DNA of 64,000 bases. Source: Acidovorax soli. GTDB lineage: Bacteria > Pseudomonadota > Gammaproteobacteria > Burkholderiales > Burkholderiaceae_C. The notes below the pieces were generated by a model that saw only the letters and a program-made list of their open reading frames with translations, did not search any database and was not told the DNA's origin. Positions 8,439 through 16,350 of this stretch are shown here, in pieces (the first letter of the stretch is position 1; every line of letters starts with the position of its first letter). The DNA lies in the NCBI RefSeq assembly GCF_900107605.1, contig NZ_FNQJ01000011.1, forward strand, positions 1-64,000. The letters are read 5' to 3'. A program made the translations under genes and the position numbers.

Positions 8439-9527
8439 ATGCGATGGAAACAACGCCCGCAAGGTTCGAACTGGGGCGACTTCGGGCCCGACGATCAGCT
8501 CGGGCGCGCCAACCTGATCGGACCTGAGCAGGTTCGCAAGGGCGCGCAGGAAGTGCGTGAGGGACTGAGCTATTGCCTCTCGCTGCCGCTGGATCTGCCC
8601 GGTGGCAATGCCCTGAACGCGCGGCGCCACCCTCCGCGCCTATCGCCCACGCGCAATGGCGATCGGCCCTACCTCAACTTCCCGCTGGGCCATGTGGTTG
8701 CGGGCGCCACCGACGTGATCAGCGACGACCAGGTGCTGCTGTCGCTGCAGTACTCCACGCAGTGGGATTCGCTGGCCCATGTGGGCTCGCTGTTCGACGC
8801 CGAGGGCGATGGCCAGCTGCGCACCACCTACTACAACGGCTACCGGGGCCACGAACATGTGCTGGGACCGGTGGACCATGGCCTGCCGCAACGCGACGCA
8901 CAAGGCGCACCCGGCCCCTACCGCCCTGTGTGCTGCGCGGGCCGCCCCGCCGACGCCAGCGTGGCCCGTGCCCTGGGCGTGGAGAACCTGGCCAAAAAAG
9001 GCATGCAGGGCCGCGCAGTGCTGGTGGACCTGGCCCGGATCTGGGGCACCGACTTCCAGGACATCGGCTACGAGCAGCTCATGCACGCCATGGCGCAGTG
9101 CGGCGCCACGGTAGAGCCGGGTGACATGCTGCTGCTGCGCACCGGCTTTGCGGGGCTGGTGCTGTCCATGCAAGGCCAGCCCGACGCCGAGCGCCTGCAC
9201 CACAGCTGCGCCGCACTCGACGGCGGCGACCAGCAGCTGCTGCAATGGATCACCGACAGCGGCATCGCCGCCCTGGTGGCCGACAACTACGCCGTGGAGC
9301 GCCACCCGCCCACACGCGTTCCCCAGGACGGCACACCCTACCCCGTGCTGCCGCTGCATGAGCACTGCCTGTTCAAGCTCGGGCTGCCGCTGGGTGAGCT
9401 GTGGTACCTCGACGAGCTCGCCGAAGCACTGCACGCCCGGGGGCGTACCCGCTTTTTGCTCACCGCGCCGCCCCTGCGCCTTCCCGGTGCCGTGGGCTCG
9501 CCGGTCACGCCCATCGCCACCCTCTGA
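8439..9527 (+). CDS. Cyclase-family metal hydrolase (kynurenine-formamidase-like)
   Basis: A 362-residue protein of the bacterial cyclase family. It begins with SNWGDFGPDDQLGRANLI, typical of the long proteobacterial members, and has a central histidine/aspartate metal region (YSTQWDSLAHVGSLFD) and VADNYAVERHPPT later. Family members hydrolyse formyl-kynurenine, isatin or lactone-type bonds with a divalent metal. It is the first gene of a run with a solute-binding protein, a PRISE-type reductase and a muconate-cycloisomerase-like fragment, so a small aromatic or lactone substrate is plausible but unproven. Confidence 0.85.
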   Translation: MRWKQRPQGSNWGDFGPDDQLGRANLIGPEQVRKGAQEVREGLSYCLSLPLDLPGGNALNARRHPPRLSPTRNGDRPYLNFPLGHVVAGATDVISDDQVLLSLQYSTQWDSLAHVGSLFDAEGDGQLRTTYYNGYRGHEHVLGPVDHGLPQRDAQGAPGPYRPVCCAGRPADASVARALGVENLAKKGMQGRAVLVDLARIWGTDFQDIGYEQLMHAMAQCGATVEPGDMLLLRTGFAGLVLSMQGQPDAERLHHSCAALDGGDQQLLQWITDSGIAALVADNYAVERHPPTRVPQDGTPYPVLPLHEHCLFKLGLPLGELWYLDELAEALHARGRTRFLLTAPPLRLPGAVGSPVTPIATL

Positions 9528-9563
9528 TTCCACCAACCATCCCTACACACACCAGGAGACAAC

Positions 9564-10832
9564 ATGAGCCACTTCACCCCCCTCACCTCCACTCCCCGCA
9601 GCGCCTTGCAGCGCGCCTGCCGCGCGGCATGTATCGGCTTGGCCATCGCCGCCGCGACCACGGCCGCCACGGCGCAGGATGCCAGGATTTCCGACGACGT
9701 CGTGCGCCTGGGCATCCTCACGGACCTGGGCGGCCCCTTTGCCGACATCACCGGCCCGGGCAGCGCCGCCGCGATCCAGATGGCCATCGACGACTTCGGC
9801 GGCCAGGTGCTGGGCAAGAAGATCGAGCTGCTGGTGGTGGACCACCAGAACAAGGCCGACATCGCCGCCAGCAAGGCCCGCGAATGGTTCGACACCGGCA
9901 AGGTCGATGCCATCATGGACGTGGCCGTCTCTGCCCCGGCGCTGGCCGTGCTGGAAGTGGCCAAGCAAAAGCAGAAAGTCATCGTCTTCAACGGCCCCGG
10001 CACCGACCGCCTCACGGGCGACCTGTGCATGCCCAGCACCGTGCACTACGTTTACGACACCTACGCCCTGGCCAACGTGACGGCCAGCGCCATTACGCAG
10101 CGCGGCGGCAAAGACTGGTTCTTCATCACCGCTGACTACGCCTTCGGCCACAGCCTGCAGGAACAGGCCAGCGCCGTTGTAACCGCCCAAGGGGGCAAGG
10201 TGCTGGGCTCGGCCAGGCACCCCATTGGCGCGACGGACTTCGCATCCTTCCTGATCAGCGCGCAGAACAGCAAGGCCCAGGTCATAGGCCTGGCCAACTC
10301 CGGCGGCGACACCGTGAACACCATCAAGGCTGCGCGCGAATTTGGCCTGACCCAGGGCAAGAACAAGCAGACCCTGGCCGGCCTGCTCATGTACATCAAC
10401 GACATCCACGCCATCGGCCTGCGCACGGCGGGCGGCTTGATGCTCACCGAGGCCTTCTACTGGGACATGAACCCCGAAACACGCGCCTGGTCCAAACGCT
10501 ATTTCGAGAAGATGAAGAAGATGCCCAACATGAGCCAGGCGGGCGCCTACTCATCCACCATGCACTACCTCAAGGCCGTGCAGGCCGCCAAGACCGACGA
10601 CACGGCCAAGGTCATGGCGCAAATGAAGGCCACGCCGATCAACGACTTTTTTGCCAAGAACGGCCACATTCGCGAGGACGGCCGCATGGTGCATGACATG
10701 TACCTGTTCGAGGTCAAGTCGCAGGCCGAATCCAAGTACCCCTGGGATTACTACAAGCTCGTGGCCACGGTGCCGGGCGACAAAGCCTTCCTGCCGCTGT
10801 CGCAGTCCAAGTGCCCGATGCTCAAGAAGTGA
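9564..10832 (+). CDS. Orphan ABC transporter substrate-binding protein (branched-chain amino acid type)
   Basis: A 422-residue periplasmic binding protein with an N-terminal signal peptide (hydrophobic stretch ending in AAATTAATAQDA). The opening VRLGILTDLGGPFADITGPG is typical of the LivJ/type-1 fold receptors that in Burkholderiales often bind aromatic acids. AGGAG precedes the ATG. No permease or ATPase genes are nearby, so it must work with components encoded elsewhere. It starts 36 bases after the cyclase gene and 13 bases before the reductase gene. Confidence 0.9.
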   Translation: MSHFTPLTSTPRSALQRACRAACIGLAIAAATTAATAQDARISDDVVRLGILTDLGGPFADITGPGSAAAIQMAIDDFGGQVLGKKIELLVVDHQNKADIAASKAREWFDTGKVDAIMDVAVSAPALAVLEVAKQKQKVIVFNGPGTDRLTGDLCMPSTVHYVYDTYALANVTASAITQRGGKDWFFITADYAFGHSLQEQASAVVTAQGGKVLGSARHPIGATDFASFLISAQNSKAQVIGLANSGGDTVNTIKAAREFGLTQGKNKQTLAGLLMYINDIHAIGLRTAGGLMLTEAFYWDMNPETRAWSKRYFEKMKKMPNMSQAGAYSSTMHYLKAVQAAKTDDTAKVMAQMKATPINDFFAKNGHIREDGRMVHDMYLFEVKSQAESKYPWDYYKLVATVPGDKAFLPLSQSKCPMLKK

Positions 10833-10845
10833 GGACCGTGCGGCC

Positions 10846-11970
10846 ATGACGACACCCCTGCAAACTGCACTGATCGTCGGCGCCACGGGCGTGGTGGGCC
10901 AGGCCTGCCTGCGCCATTTCGCCAGCCTGCCCGGCTGGCGTGCGATCGGCGTGGCACGCCGCCCTATCCTGCCGCCGCCCGGCGCTGAAGGCCTGCAGCT
11001 AGACCTGCAAGACGCAGGCGCCTGTGCGGCCGCGCTGGCAGGCCGCGACGACATCACCCATGTGGTGTACACCGCCGTCTACGAGAAACCTGGTGGCCTC
11101 GTCGGGGGCTGGCAGGACCAGGACCAGATGCGCATCAACCTGCAGATGCTGCGCAACGTCGTCGAACCGCTGGACCGCCCCGGCGGCCCGCTGCGCCATG
11201 TCACCATCATGCAGGGTGGCAAGGCCTACGGCGTGCATATCCACCCGCAGATCGCCGTGCCCGCACGCGAGCGCTGGCCGCGCGACGACCACGCAAACTT
11301 CTATTGGCTGCAAGAAGATTTCCTCCGCGAGCGCCAGGCACGCTCGGGCGATGCTTGGCACTTCACCATCATGCGGCCGCGCATCGTTTTCGGCGATGCC
11401 ATGGGCAGCCACATGAACCCCATCCCGGCCATTGGCGTGTACGCCTGGCTGCGCCACGAACAAGGCCTGCCGCTGGCCTACCCCGGCGGCCCCGCGCGCG
11501 TGAACCAGGCCATCGACGCCGACCTGATTGCCCAGGCCTGCGCCTGGGCCGCACAGTCGCCCAACGCGCGCAACGAAACCTTCAACGTGGAGAACGGCGA
11601 CGTGTTCGTGTGGCAGAACGTCTGGCCCACCGTTGCCGATGCGCTGGGCATGGCGGTGGGGGAGCCCGAGCCGCAGTCGCTCGGTGCCACCCTGGCGGGG
11701 CAGCAACGGGCCTGGGAACGCATCGTGGACAAATACCGGCTGGCCGCGCCGCGCGAGCTGGCGGCCTTCATCGGCCAGGGCGCCACCTACGCGGACTTCC
11801 AGATGAACCACGGCAAGACAGGTCCTTTGCCGCCGGTGATCATGAGCTCGGTCAAGATTCGCCAGGCCGGATTTGCGGCATGCATCGATACCGAGGACAT
11901 GTTCCGCAAATGGTTTGGCCAGCTGCAGCAGCGCCGGCTGCTGCCCAGCGCCGCGCAAGCGCGGACATGA
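10846..11970 (+). CDS. PRISE/VEP1-like short-chain reductase
   Basis: A 374-residue extended SDR. The N terminus ALIVGATGVVGQACL is the NAD(P)-binding loop. NFYWLQEDFL in the middle matches the NFYxxED signature of the PRISE group (progesterone 5-beta-reductase/iridoid synthase-like enones reductases), in which this tyrosine replaces the usual YxxxK. Bacterial members reduce activated C=C bonds of small enones. The gene is 13 bases after the binding-protein gene, and its stop overlaps by four bases the ATG of the truncated muconate-cycloisomerase-like gene, so the operon originally continued. Confidence 0.87.
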   Translation: MTTPLQTALIVGATGVVGQACLRHFASLPGWRAIGVARRPILPPPGAEGLQLDLQDAGACAAALAGRDDITHVVYTAVYEKPGGLVGGWQDQDQMRINLQMLRNVVEPLDRPGGPLRHVTIMQGGKAYGVHIHPQIAVPARERWPRDDHANFYWLQEDFLRERQARSGDAWHFTIMRPRIVFGDAMGSHMNPIPAIGVYAWLRHEQGLPLAYPGGPARVNQAIDADLIAQACAWAAQSPNARNETFNVENGDVFVWQNVWPTVADALGMAVGEPEPQSLGATLAGQQRAWERIVDKYRLAAPRELAAFIGQGATYADFQMNHGKTGPLPPVIMSSVKIRQAGFAACIDTEDMFRKWFGQLQQRRLLPSAAQART

Positions 11971-12115
11971 AGATAGAGCGCATTACCAGCACCATCGTGG
12001 GCCTGCGGCTGCGCCGCGCGCACCGCCTGGCCATGACGACCATGGCCGGCCACACACCTTGGTGGTCGTGCAGATGCACACGTACGAGGGCGTGACCGGG
12101 CGGGTTGGCGCTGCC
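11967..12115 (+). pseudogene. 5' fragment of a muconate-cycloisomerase-like gene, frameshifted and truncated
   Basis: The ATG at 11967 overlaps the stop of the preceding reductase. The first ~28 residues (MKIERITSTIVGLRLRRA, then HRLAMTTMAGH) match the N terminus of muconate cycloisomerase-type enolase-superfamily enzymes. After the GGCCACAC region the homologous frame (HTLVVVQMHTYEGVTG) continues two bases out of phase, so there is an indel around 12051-12056. Homology ends near 12100. The rest of the roughly 370-residue enzyme is absent; a zeta-toxin gene begins on the other strand within 30 bases. I infer that a rearrangement or insertion brought in the toxin module and removed the 3' part. 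Confidence 0.75.
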
Positions 12116-12118
12116 GCG

Positions 12119-12142
12119 CTCGTCGCTGCGCCTACTCGTCGC
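12119..12142. repeat. Short direct repeat at the toxin-module junction
   Basis: CTCGTCGCTG occurs twice, 14 bases apart, exactly where the cycloisomerase fragment gives way to the 3' end of the zeta-toxin gene. It may be a scar of the rearrangement or simple slippage. Confidence 0.4.
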
Positions 12143-12875
12143 TGGCTAACTTGTCCAACAACGCGGTCTTGAACCAATACGGCATCAAGTCTGTTTTCAT
12201 TTCCAGATCGGCGTCGTCCGTCACCTCTGCCACCCATACACGCTCGCTGCCCGAGTTGTCAAACAGGTAAGCCCGGTCTGCACAAGTGACAGCATCCGCC
12301 AGCAAAGCCAAAGACCGGTGGTAGCGTTCAACGATTTTGTCTCGCGGCACATCGTGCTTGCCCATGCGAACCCGGTGAGCCACCCGCGAAATGTTGATCT
12401 CGGGGTCCTCGGTCGCAACGTAGTACAGATAGGTTCTGAACCCTTGCTTGCGCGCACGGCAGAAAAAATCCACCTTGGCCCGTGCCGACATCACCGTCTC
12501 GAAGGTGAATGACTCCTTGCGGCGCAGCAGGTCATTCCGAATGAAATCCACCAGCACCGAGGCGAAGTACGAATTCACCGCCACGGCATAAAAAATGACA
12601 CGGTCTTCTTCCAGCCGGATCTTTTGTGCACTGGCGTCCAGCCCCTGCTGGCGCAGGAAGTCAGAACCCGCGAAGAAAGCCAGCAGCTCCGCCTGTGTGG
12701 TGTTGACACCGTAGGGTTTCAGCGACGCGAAACCCTGCGCACGGATCTCGGCCTCGATGTCATCGGCGTTGACATAGACGCCCAGCCAGTTGGGTTCCAG
12801 CACGTCCTTGAGGGTGCTTTTTCCCGAGCCGTTCGGGCCTGCGAACATGCGCAGCCGGGGCTTTACGGCACTCAT
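12132..12875 (-). CDS. Zeta-toxin family kinase
   Basis: A 247-residue P-loop protein with Walker A FAGPNGSGKST at residues 11-21. It has the zeta-family features YVNADDIEAEIRAQG (substrate-binding aspartates) and SFTFETVMS, followed by an arginine-rich helical region (RVAHRVRMGKHDVPRDKI). Zeta/PezT toxins phosphorylate UDP-N-acetylglucosamine and poison cell-wall synthesis. The upstream 82-residue gene overlaps it by four bases (ATGA), as expected for an antitoxin-toxin pair. Base composition is visibly less G+C-rich than the neighbours, suggesting acquisition. Single-gene chromosomal zeta proteins of this size are common in proteobacteria and their targets are less certain. Confidence 0.87.
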   Translation of the reverse strand: MSAVKPRLRMFAGPNGSGKSTLKDVLEPNWLGVYVNADDIEAEIRAQGFASLKPYGVNTTQAELLAFFAGSDFLRQQGLDASAQKIRLEEDRVIFYAVAVNSYFASVLVDFIRNDLLRRKESFTFETVMSARAKVDFFCRARKQGFRTYLYYVATEDPEINISRVAHRVRMGKHDVPRDKIVERYHRSLALLADAVTCADRAYLFDNSGSERVWVAEVTDDADLEMKTDLMPYWFKTALLDKLASDE

Positions 12876-13120
12876 CCAGCAGCGGTCACACGGGGCTTGA
12901 GCTTGAACTTGGCGCCCATGGCAACCTTCACAGGGCTGTGGATGGTGCGCACCACCTTCTCGGTACCGTCGGCATGCGTCTCGACCAGCTGGCCGTTGAC
13001 GGCGCGCATGACTTTCCCGCTGGTGGTCAATGCCTGGTAGTGCGCGCGCTGAAAAGCACCCTGAGCCAGTTTAGGGATGCCGGCCTCCAGGACCTTCATG
13101 GATTCTTCAGTCATCTTCAT
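12872..13120 (-). CDS. Probable antitoxin partner of the zeta toxin
   Basis: An 82-residue basic protein without a recognisable DNA-binding motif. It lies immediately upstream of the zeta toxin and overlaps it by four bases. GAGG precedes the ATG with good spacing. The N-terminal half (TEESMKVLEAGIPKLAQGAF) is probably helical, and the C-terminal half is lysine-rich and beta-like. It does not resemble the classical epsilon or PezA antitoxins, so its role is inferred from position. Confidence 0.7.
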   Translation of the reverse strand: MKMTEESMKVLEAGIPKLAQGAFQRAHYQALTTSGKVMRAVNGQLVETHADGTEKVVRTIHSPVKVAMGAKFKLKPRVTAAG

Positions 13121-13336
13121 GGCGTTACCTCAGTGACTTTCACTCTAGCACCAACGCCGGGCGTTTGCCGGATGGCACACCGCATGCCAGCCGCGTCCTG
13201 CCCAGCCGCTGACCCGCTCACATCGCGGCACCACCGCTTCAAGCTCCACCCTTGGGCGTGCACGCACGGTGTTGCCAAACAGGAAAGCCCCAAGTGCCGG
13301 TTCAGTCGCTGCGCGCGCCGGCGGCTTGGCTGCTGG

Positions 13337-14371
13337 TCAACCCGCAGCGCCGTGGCGCTGCGCCCATTCCCAGCCCAGCCGTGCCAGTGGCCCGGCCTTT
13401 CGCCCGGTCTCCTCGGCGTCGGCCGAGGCCGCGCTGCCATCGGCCGCGCGCTGCGCAATGCCGTAGAGGATGGCGGTCATGCGAAACAGGTTGTAGGCCA
13501 TGTAGAACGACCAGTGCCCCTGCGCATCGCGCCCGGTGGCGGCCTGGTAGTCCGCCAGGTACTGCGCCTCGCTCGGAATGCCCAGCGCCGCGAAGTCGAG
13601 CCCGCCCATGCCGCGCCACAGCGCGGGCGGCACGTTCCAGGCCATGCAGTGGTAGGCCAGGTCGGCCAGCGGATGGCCCAGCGTGGACAGCTCCCAGTCC
13701 AGCACGCCGATCACGCGCGGCTCGGTGGGGTGGAACACCAGATTGTCGATGCGGTAGTCGCCGTGCACCAGGGTGGTTTCGTCGCCCTCGGGCAGGTGCG
13801 CGGGCAGCCACGCCATCAGGTCGAGCATCGCCTGGTCCAGCGGCACCGGCAACGCACGGCACTGGCGCGACCAGCGGTCGATCTGGCGCTGCACGTACTG
13901 GCCCGTGCGGCCGTAGTCGGCCAGGCCTACGGCCGCAATGTCCACGCTGTGCAGGGCGGCGATGACGCGGCCCATCTCGCGGTAGACGGCGGCGCGTTCG
14001 GCCTTGTCCATGCCGGGCAGGGCCGGGTCCATGAAGACGCGGCCCTCCAGGAAATCCATCAGGTAGAACGGCGTACCGACGATGGACTCGTTCTCGCAGT
14101 AGGCCAGCATGCGTGGCACGGGCACATCGCTGCCCTGCAGCGCCCGCATGACGCGGTACTCGCGGTCAATGGCATGGGCCGACGGGGCGAGTTGGCCGGC
14201 TGGCTTCTTGCGCAGCACGTAGGCGTTGTCACCGGCCGTGATGCGGAATGTGGGGTTCGATTGCCCGCCGGACAGCGGTGACACCTCGATCGCTTCAGCC
14301 CCGACCAGACCCTGAGCGCGCAGGTAGTCGGTCAGCGGCCCGAGGGGCATGGATGCGGCGCCGGCGCTCAC
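13337..14371 (-). CDS. APH-fold phosphotransferase (acyl-CoA-dehydrogenase-associated kinase)
   Basis: A 344-residue aminoglycoside-phosphotransferase-fold kinase. LVHGDYRIDNLVF near residue 200 is the catalytic loop (Brenner motif HGDxxxxN) and VIGVLDWELSTLGHPLADLAYH carries the metal-binding aspartate. This subfamily is encoded with or fused to acyl-CoA dehydrogenases, as in the kinase domain of ACAD10/11 and LvaA of the levulinate pathway, where it phosphorylates the hydroxyl of 4-hydroxyacyl-CoA. It overlaps the SDR gene by four bases and is the last gene of the minus-strand cluster. It is not an antibiotic resistance enzyme by this context. Confidence 0.85.
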   Translation of the reverse strand: MSAGAASMPLGPLTDYLRAQGLVGAEAIEVSPLSGGQSNPTFRITAGDNAYVLRKKPAGQLAPSAHAIDREYRVMRALQGSDVPVPRMLAYCENESIVGTPFYLMDFLEGRVFMDPALPGMDKAERAAVYREMGRVIAALHSVDIAAVGLADYGRTGQYVQRQIDRWSRQCRALPVPLDQAMLDLMAWLPAHLPEGDETTLVHGDYRIDNLVFHPTEPRVIGVLDWELSTLGHPLADLAYHCMAWNVPPALWRGMGGLDFAALGIPSEAQYLADYQAATGRDAQGHWSFYMAYNLFRMTAILYGIAQRAADGSAASADAEETGRKAGPLARLGWEWAQRHGAAG

Positions 14372-15141
14372 AGCGAGCTCACCAGATGTGCGCCATCCAC
14401 CGCAACGGTCGCGCCCGACATCGCAGCACCGGCATCCGATGCCAGCAGCAGCAGCGGCCCATCGAGATCGCCCAGCTCGCCAAAGCGGCGGCTGGGAATG
14501 CGGCTGCGCAGCTTGTCGCCGGCTTCGCTGGTAAGGAAGTCGCGGTTGAGGTCGGTCACCACATAGCCCGGCAGCAGCGCATTCACCCGGATGCGGTGGC
14601 GCGCCAGCTCCAGCGCCATGGCCTTGGTGGCCTGCACCACGCCGGCCTTCGATATCGCGTAGGGAGCCACCCCGCCGGCCACCCGTTCACCCAGGATGGA
14701 AGCCACATTCACAATGCTGCCACCCTGCCCGGCCGCCACCATGCGGCGCGCGGCCTCGGTGGCCACCAGCCAGCAACCCTTGAGGTTGGTGTCCAGCACC
14801 TGGTCGAAATCTTCCGGGGTCTGCTCCAGCAGCGGGCGGGTAACGGTGACACCGGCGTTGTTGATGACCACGTCGGGCGCGCCCCAGCTGGCCAGCGCAT
14901 CGAAACAGGCACGCACGCTGGCTGGGTCGGTCACGTCGAGTGCCAGCGCCCGCGCCTGGCCGCCTGCCTGCACGATGGCGTCCACCACCGTCTGCAGCTT
15001 GTCCGCGCGGCGTGCGGCCACGGCCACGCGTGCGCCCACCGAGGCCAGCAGCTGCGCGAAATGCGTGCCCAGCCCGCTGGATGCACCCGTGACCAACACC
15101 ACCCTGCCGTCAAGCCGGAAGCGATCGATGGCGCCGCTCAT
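14368..15141 (-). CDS. Classical SDR-family oxidoreductase
   Basis: A 257-residue short-chain dehydrogenase. VLVTGASSGLG near residue 18 is the coenzyme loop, NNAG is near 95, and the catalytic serine and YAISK lie around 145-165. The frame extends further upstream, but the ATG at 15141 overlaps the acyl-CoA dehydrogenase stop by four bases and gives the standard SDR N terminus. Its stop overlaps the kinase gene. In an acyl-CoA pathway it would oxidise or reduce a hydroxy/keto group, for example on a 3- or 4-hydroxyacyl-CoA; the position is not predictable. Confidence 0.88.
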   Translation of the reverse strand: MSGAIDRFRLDGRVVLVTGASSGLGTHFAQLLASVGARVAVAARRADKLQTVVDAIVQAGGQARALALDVTDPASVRACFDALASWGAPDVVINNAGVTVTRPLLEQTPEDFDQVLDTNLKGCWLVATEAARRMVAAGQGGSIVNVASILGERVAGGVAPYAISKAGVVQATKAMALELARHRIRVNALLPGYVVTDLNRDFLTSEAGDKLRSRIPSRRFGELGDLDGPLLLLASDAGAAMSGATVAVDGAHLVSSL

Positions 15142-16325
15142 GCCTGCCCCCCGGCTTCGGCCTTTTCTGCTAGGTGCACGAGCTTGCGCGCCATGCTCCA
15201 GCGGTGCACTTCGCTCGGGCCGTCGTAGATGCGAAAGGCCCGCATGTCGGTGAAGATGCGCATCACCGGCGAATCGGACGTGACCCCCTGGCCGCCCAGC
15301 ATCTGCACGCTGCGGTCCACCACGCGCCACTGCGCTTCGGAGCACACCACCTTGGCGCGGCTCGACTCGAAGTTGCATTTTTCGCCCTGGTCCAGCAGCC
15401 ACGCGGTGTGCCAGATGTGCAGACGGGCCGTGTGCAGGTCCATGTCGTTGTCGGCCAGCATGAAGCCCACGCCTTCGTGCTCGACCAGCGGCTTGCCAAA
15501 GGCGTGGCGCTTGCGGGTGTAGGCCAGCGCTGCATCATGAGCGCGGCGTGCCTGGCCGAGCCAGCGCATGCAGTGCGTCAGGCGTGCGGGGGCCAGGCGC
15601 ACCTGCGCGTAACGAAACCCTTTGCCCATCTCCCCGAGCACGTCGCTGGCGGGTATGCGCAGGTTGTCAAAGCGCAGCACGCCGTGGCCTCCGGTGAAAC
15701 ACGCGTCCATCGCATCCATGCTGCGCTCCAGCGTGATGCCGGGGCGGTCCATGTCGGTGAGGAACATGGTGGCCGAACCGTCTTCCATGCGCGCCATCAC
15801 GATGGCGTAGTCAGCACCTTCGGCACCCGTGATGAACCATTTGAGGCCGTTGATAACATAGTCGTTGCCATCGCGTACCGCCGTGGTGGCCAGCATGGAG
15901 GGGTCAGCACCCGCGCCTGGCGAGGGCTCCGTCATGGCAAAGCAGGAGCGGATGTGGCCGGCCACCTGCGGGCGCAGCCAGCGCTCCTTGTGCGCGGCGG
16001 TGGCCACTTCTTCCATGAGGTGGATGTTGCCTTCGTCGGGTGCATGGATATTGAGTGCCGTGGGGCCCAGCCACGAATATCCCGCCTCCTCGAACACCGC
16101 AGCCTTGGCCACATGGCTCAGGCCCAGCCCACCCATCTCGCGCGAGGCATGGGGCGTGAGCAGGCCGGCGACGCGGGCGCGGGCTACCAGCTCGCGGCGC
16201 AACGCCTCGCTGGGGCCGTGCGACGACTGGCGTTCGTCGTTTTCGAGGGGAATGACCTGCTCGGCGATGAACTGGCGCGTCTTGTCGCGCAATGCGCGGA
16301 TTTCCGGGGAAAGGGTGAAGTCCAT
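15138..16325 (-). CDS. Acyl-CoA dehydrogenase (ACAD10/11-like)
   Basis: A 395-residue flavoprotein dehydrogenase. It begins MDFTLSPEIRALRDKTRQF, contains CFAMTEPSPGAGADPS (FAD/substrate loop) near residue 135 and ends with the QMLGGQGVTSDSPVMRIFTDMRAFRIYDGPSEVH helical region spread over residues 340-380. The ATG at 16325 gives the normal family start; the frame is open upstream without homology. Together with the APH-type kinase two genes downstream it resembles the ACAD10/11 arrangement, in which a phosphorylated 4-hydroxyacyl-CoA loses phosphate on the dehydrogenase. The ligase gene lies 25 bases upstream. Confidence 0.92.
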   Translation of the reverse strand: MDFTLSPEIRALRDKTRQFIAEQVIPLENDERQSSHGPSEALRRELVARARVAGLLTPHASREMGGLGLSHVAKAAVFEEAGYSWLGPTALNIHAPDEGNIHLMEEVATAAHKERWLRPQVAGHIRSCFAMTEPSPGAGADPSMLATTAVRDGNDYVINGLKWFITGAEGADYAIVMARMEDGSATMFLTDMDRPGITLERSMDAMDACFTGGHGVLRFDNLRIPASDVLGEMGKGFRYAQVRLAPARLTHCMRWLGQARRAHDAALAYTRKRHAFGKPLVEHEGVGFMLADNDMDLHTARLHIWHTAWLLDQGEKCNFESSRAKVVCSEAQWRVVDRSVQMLGGQGVTSDSPVMRIFTDMRAFRIYDGPSEVHRWSMARKLVHLAEKAEAGGQA

Positions 16326-16350
16326 GCGGCAAATTCCTTCACATTTTTTA

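Noticed and set aside
12132-13120. Integrated plasmid or phage around the toxin-antitoxin pair
   Set aside because: No integrase, transposase, tRNA end or phage gene was found; only the two-gene module and a broken neighbour support acquisition.
13337-14371. Aminoglycoside resistance kinase
   Set aside because: The APH fold alone does not mean resistance; the neighbours are acyl-CoA enzymes and the subfamily matches ACAD-associated kinases.
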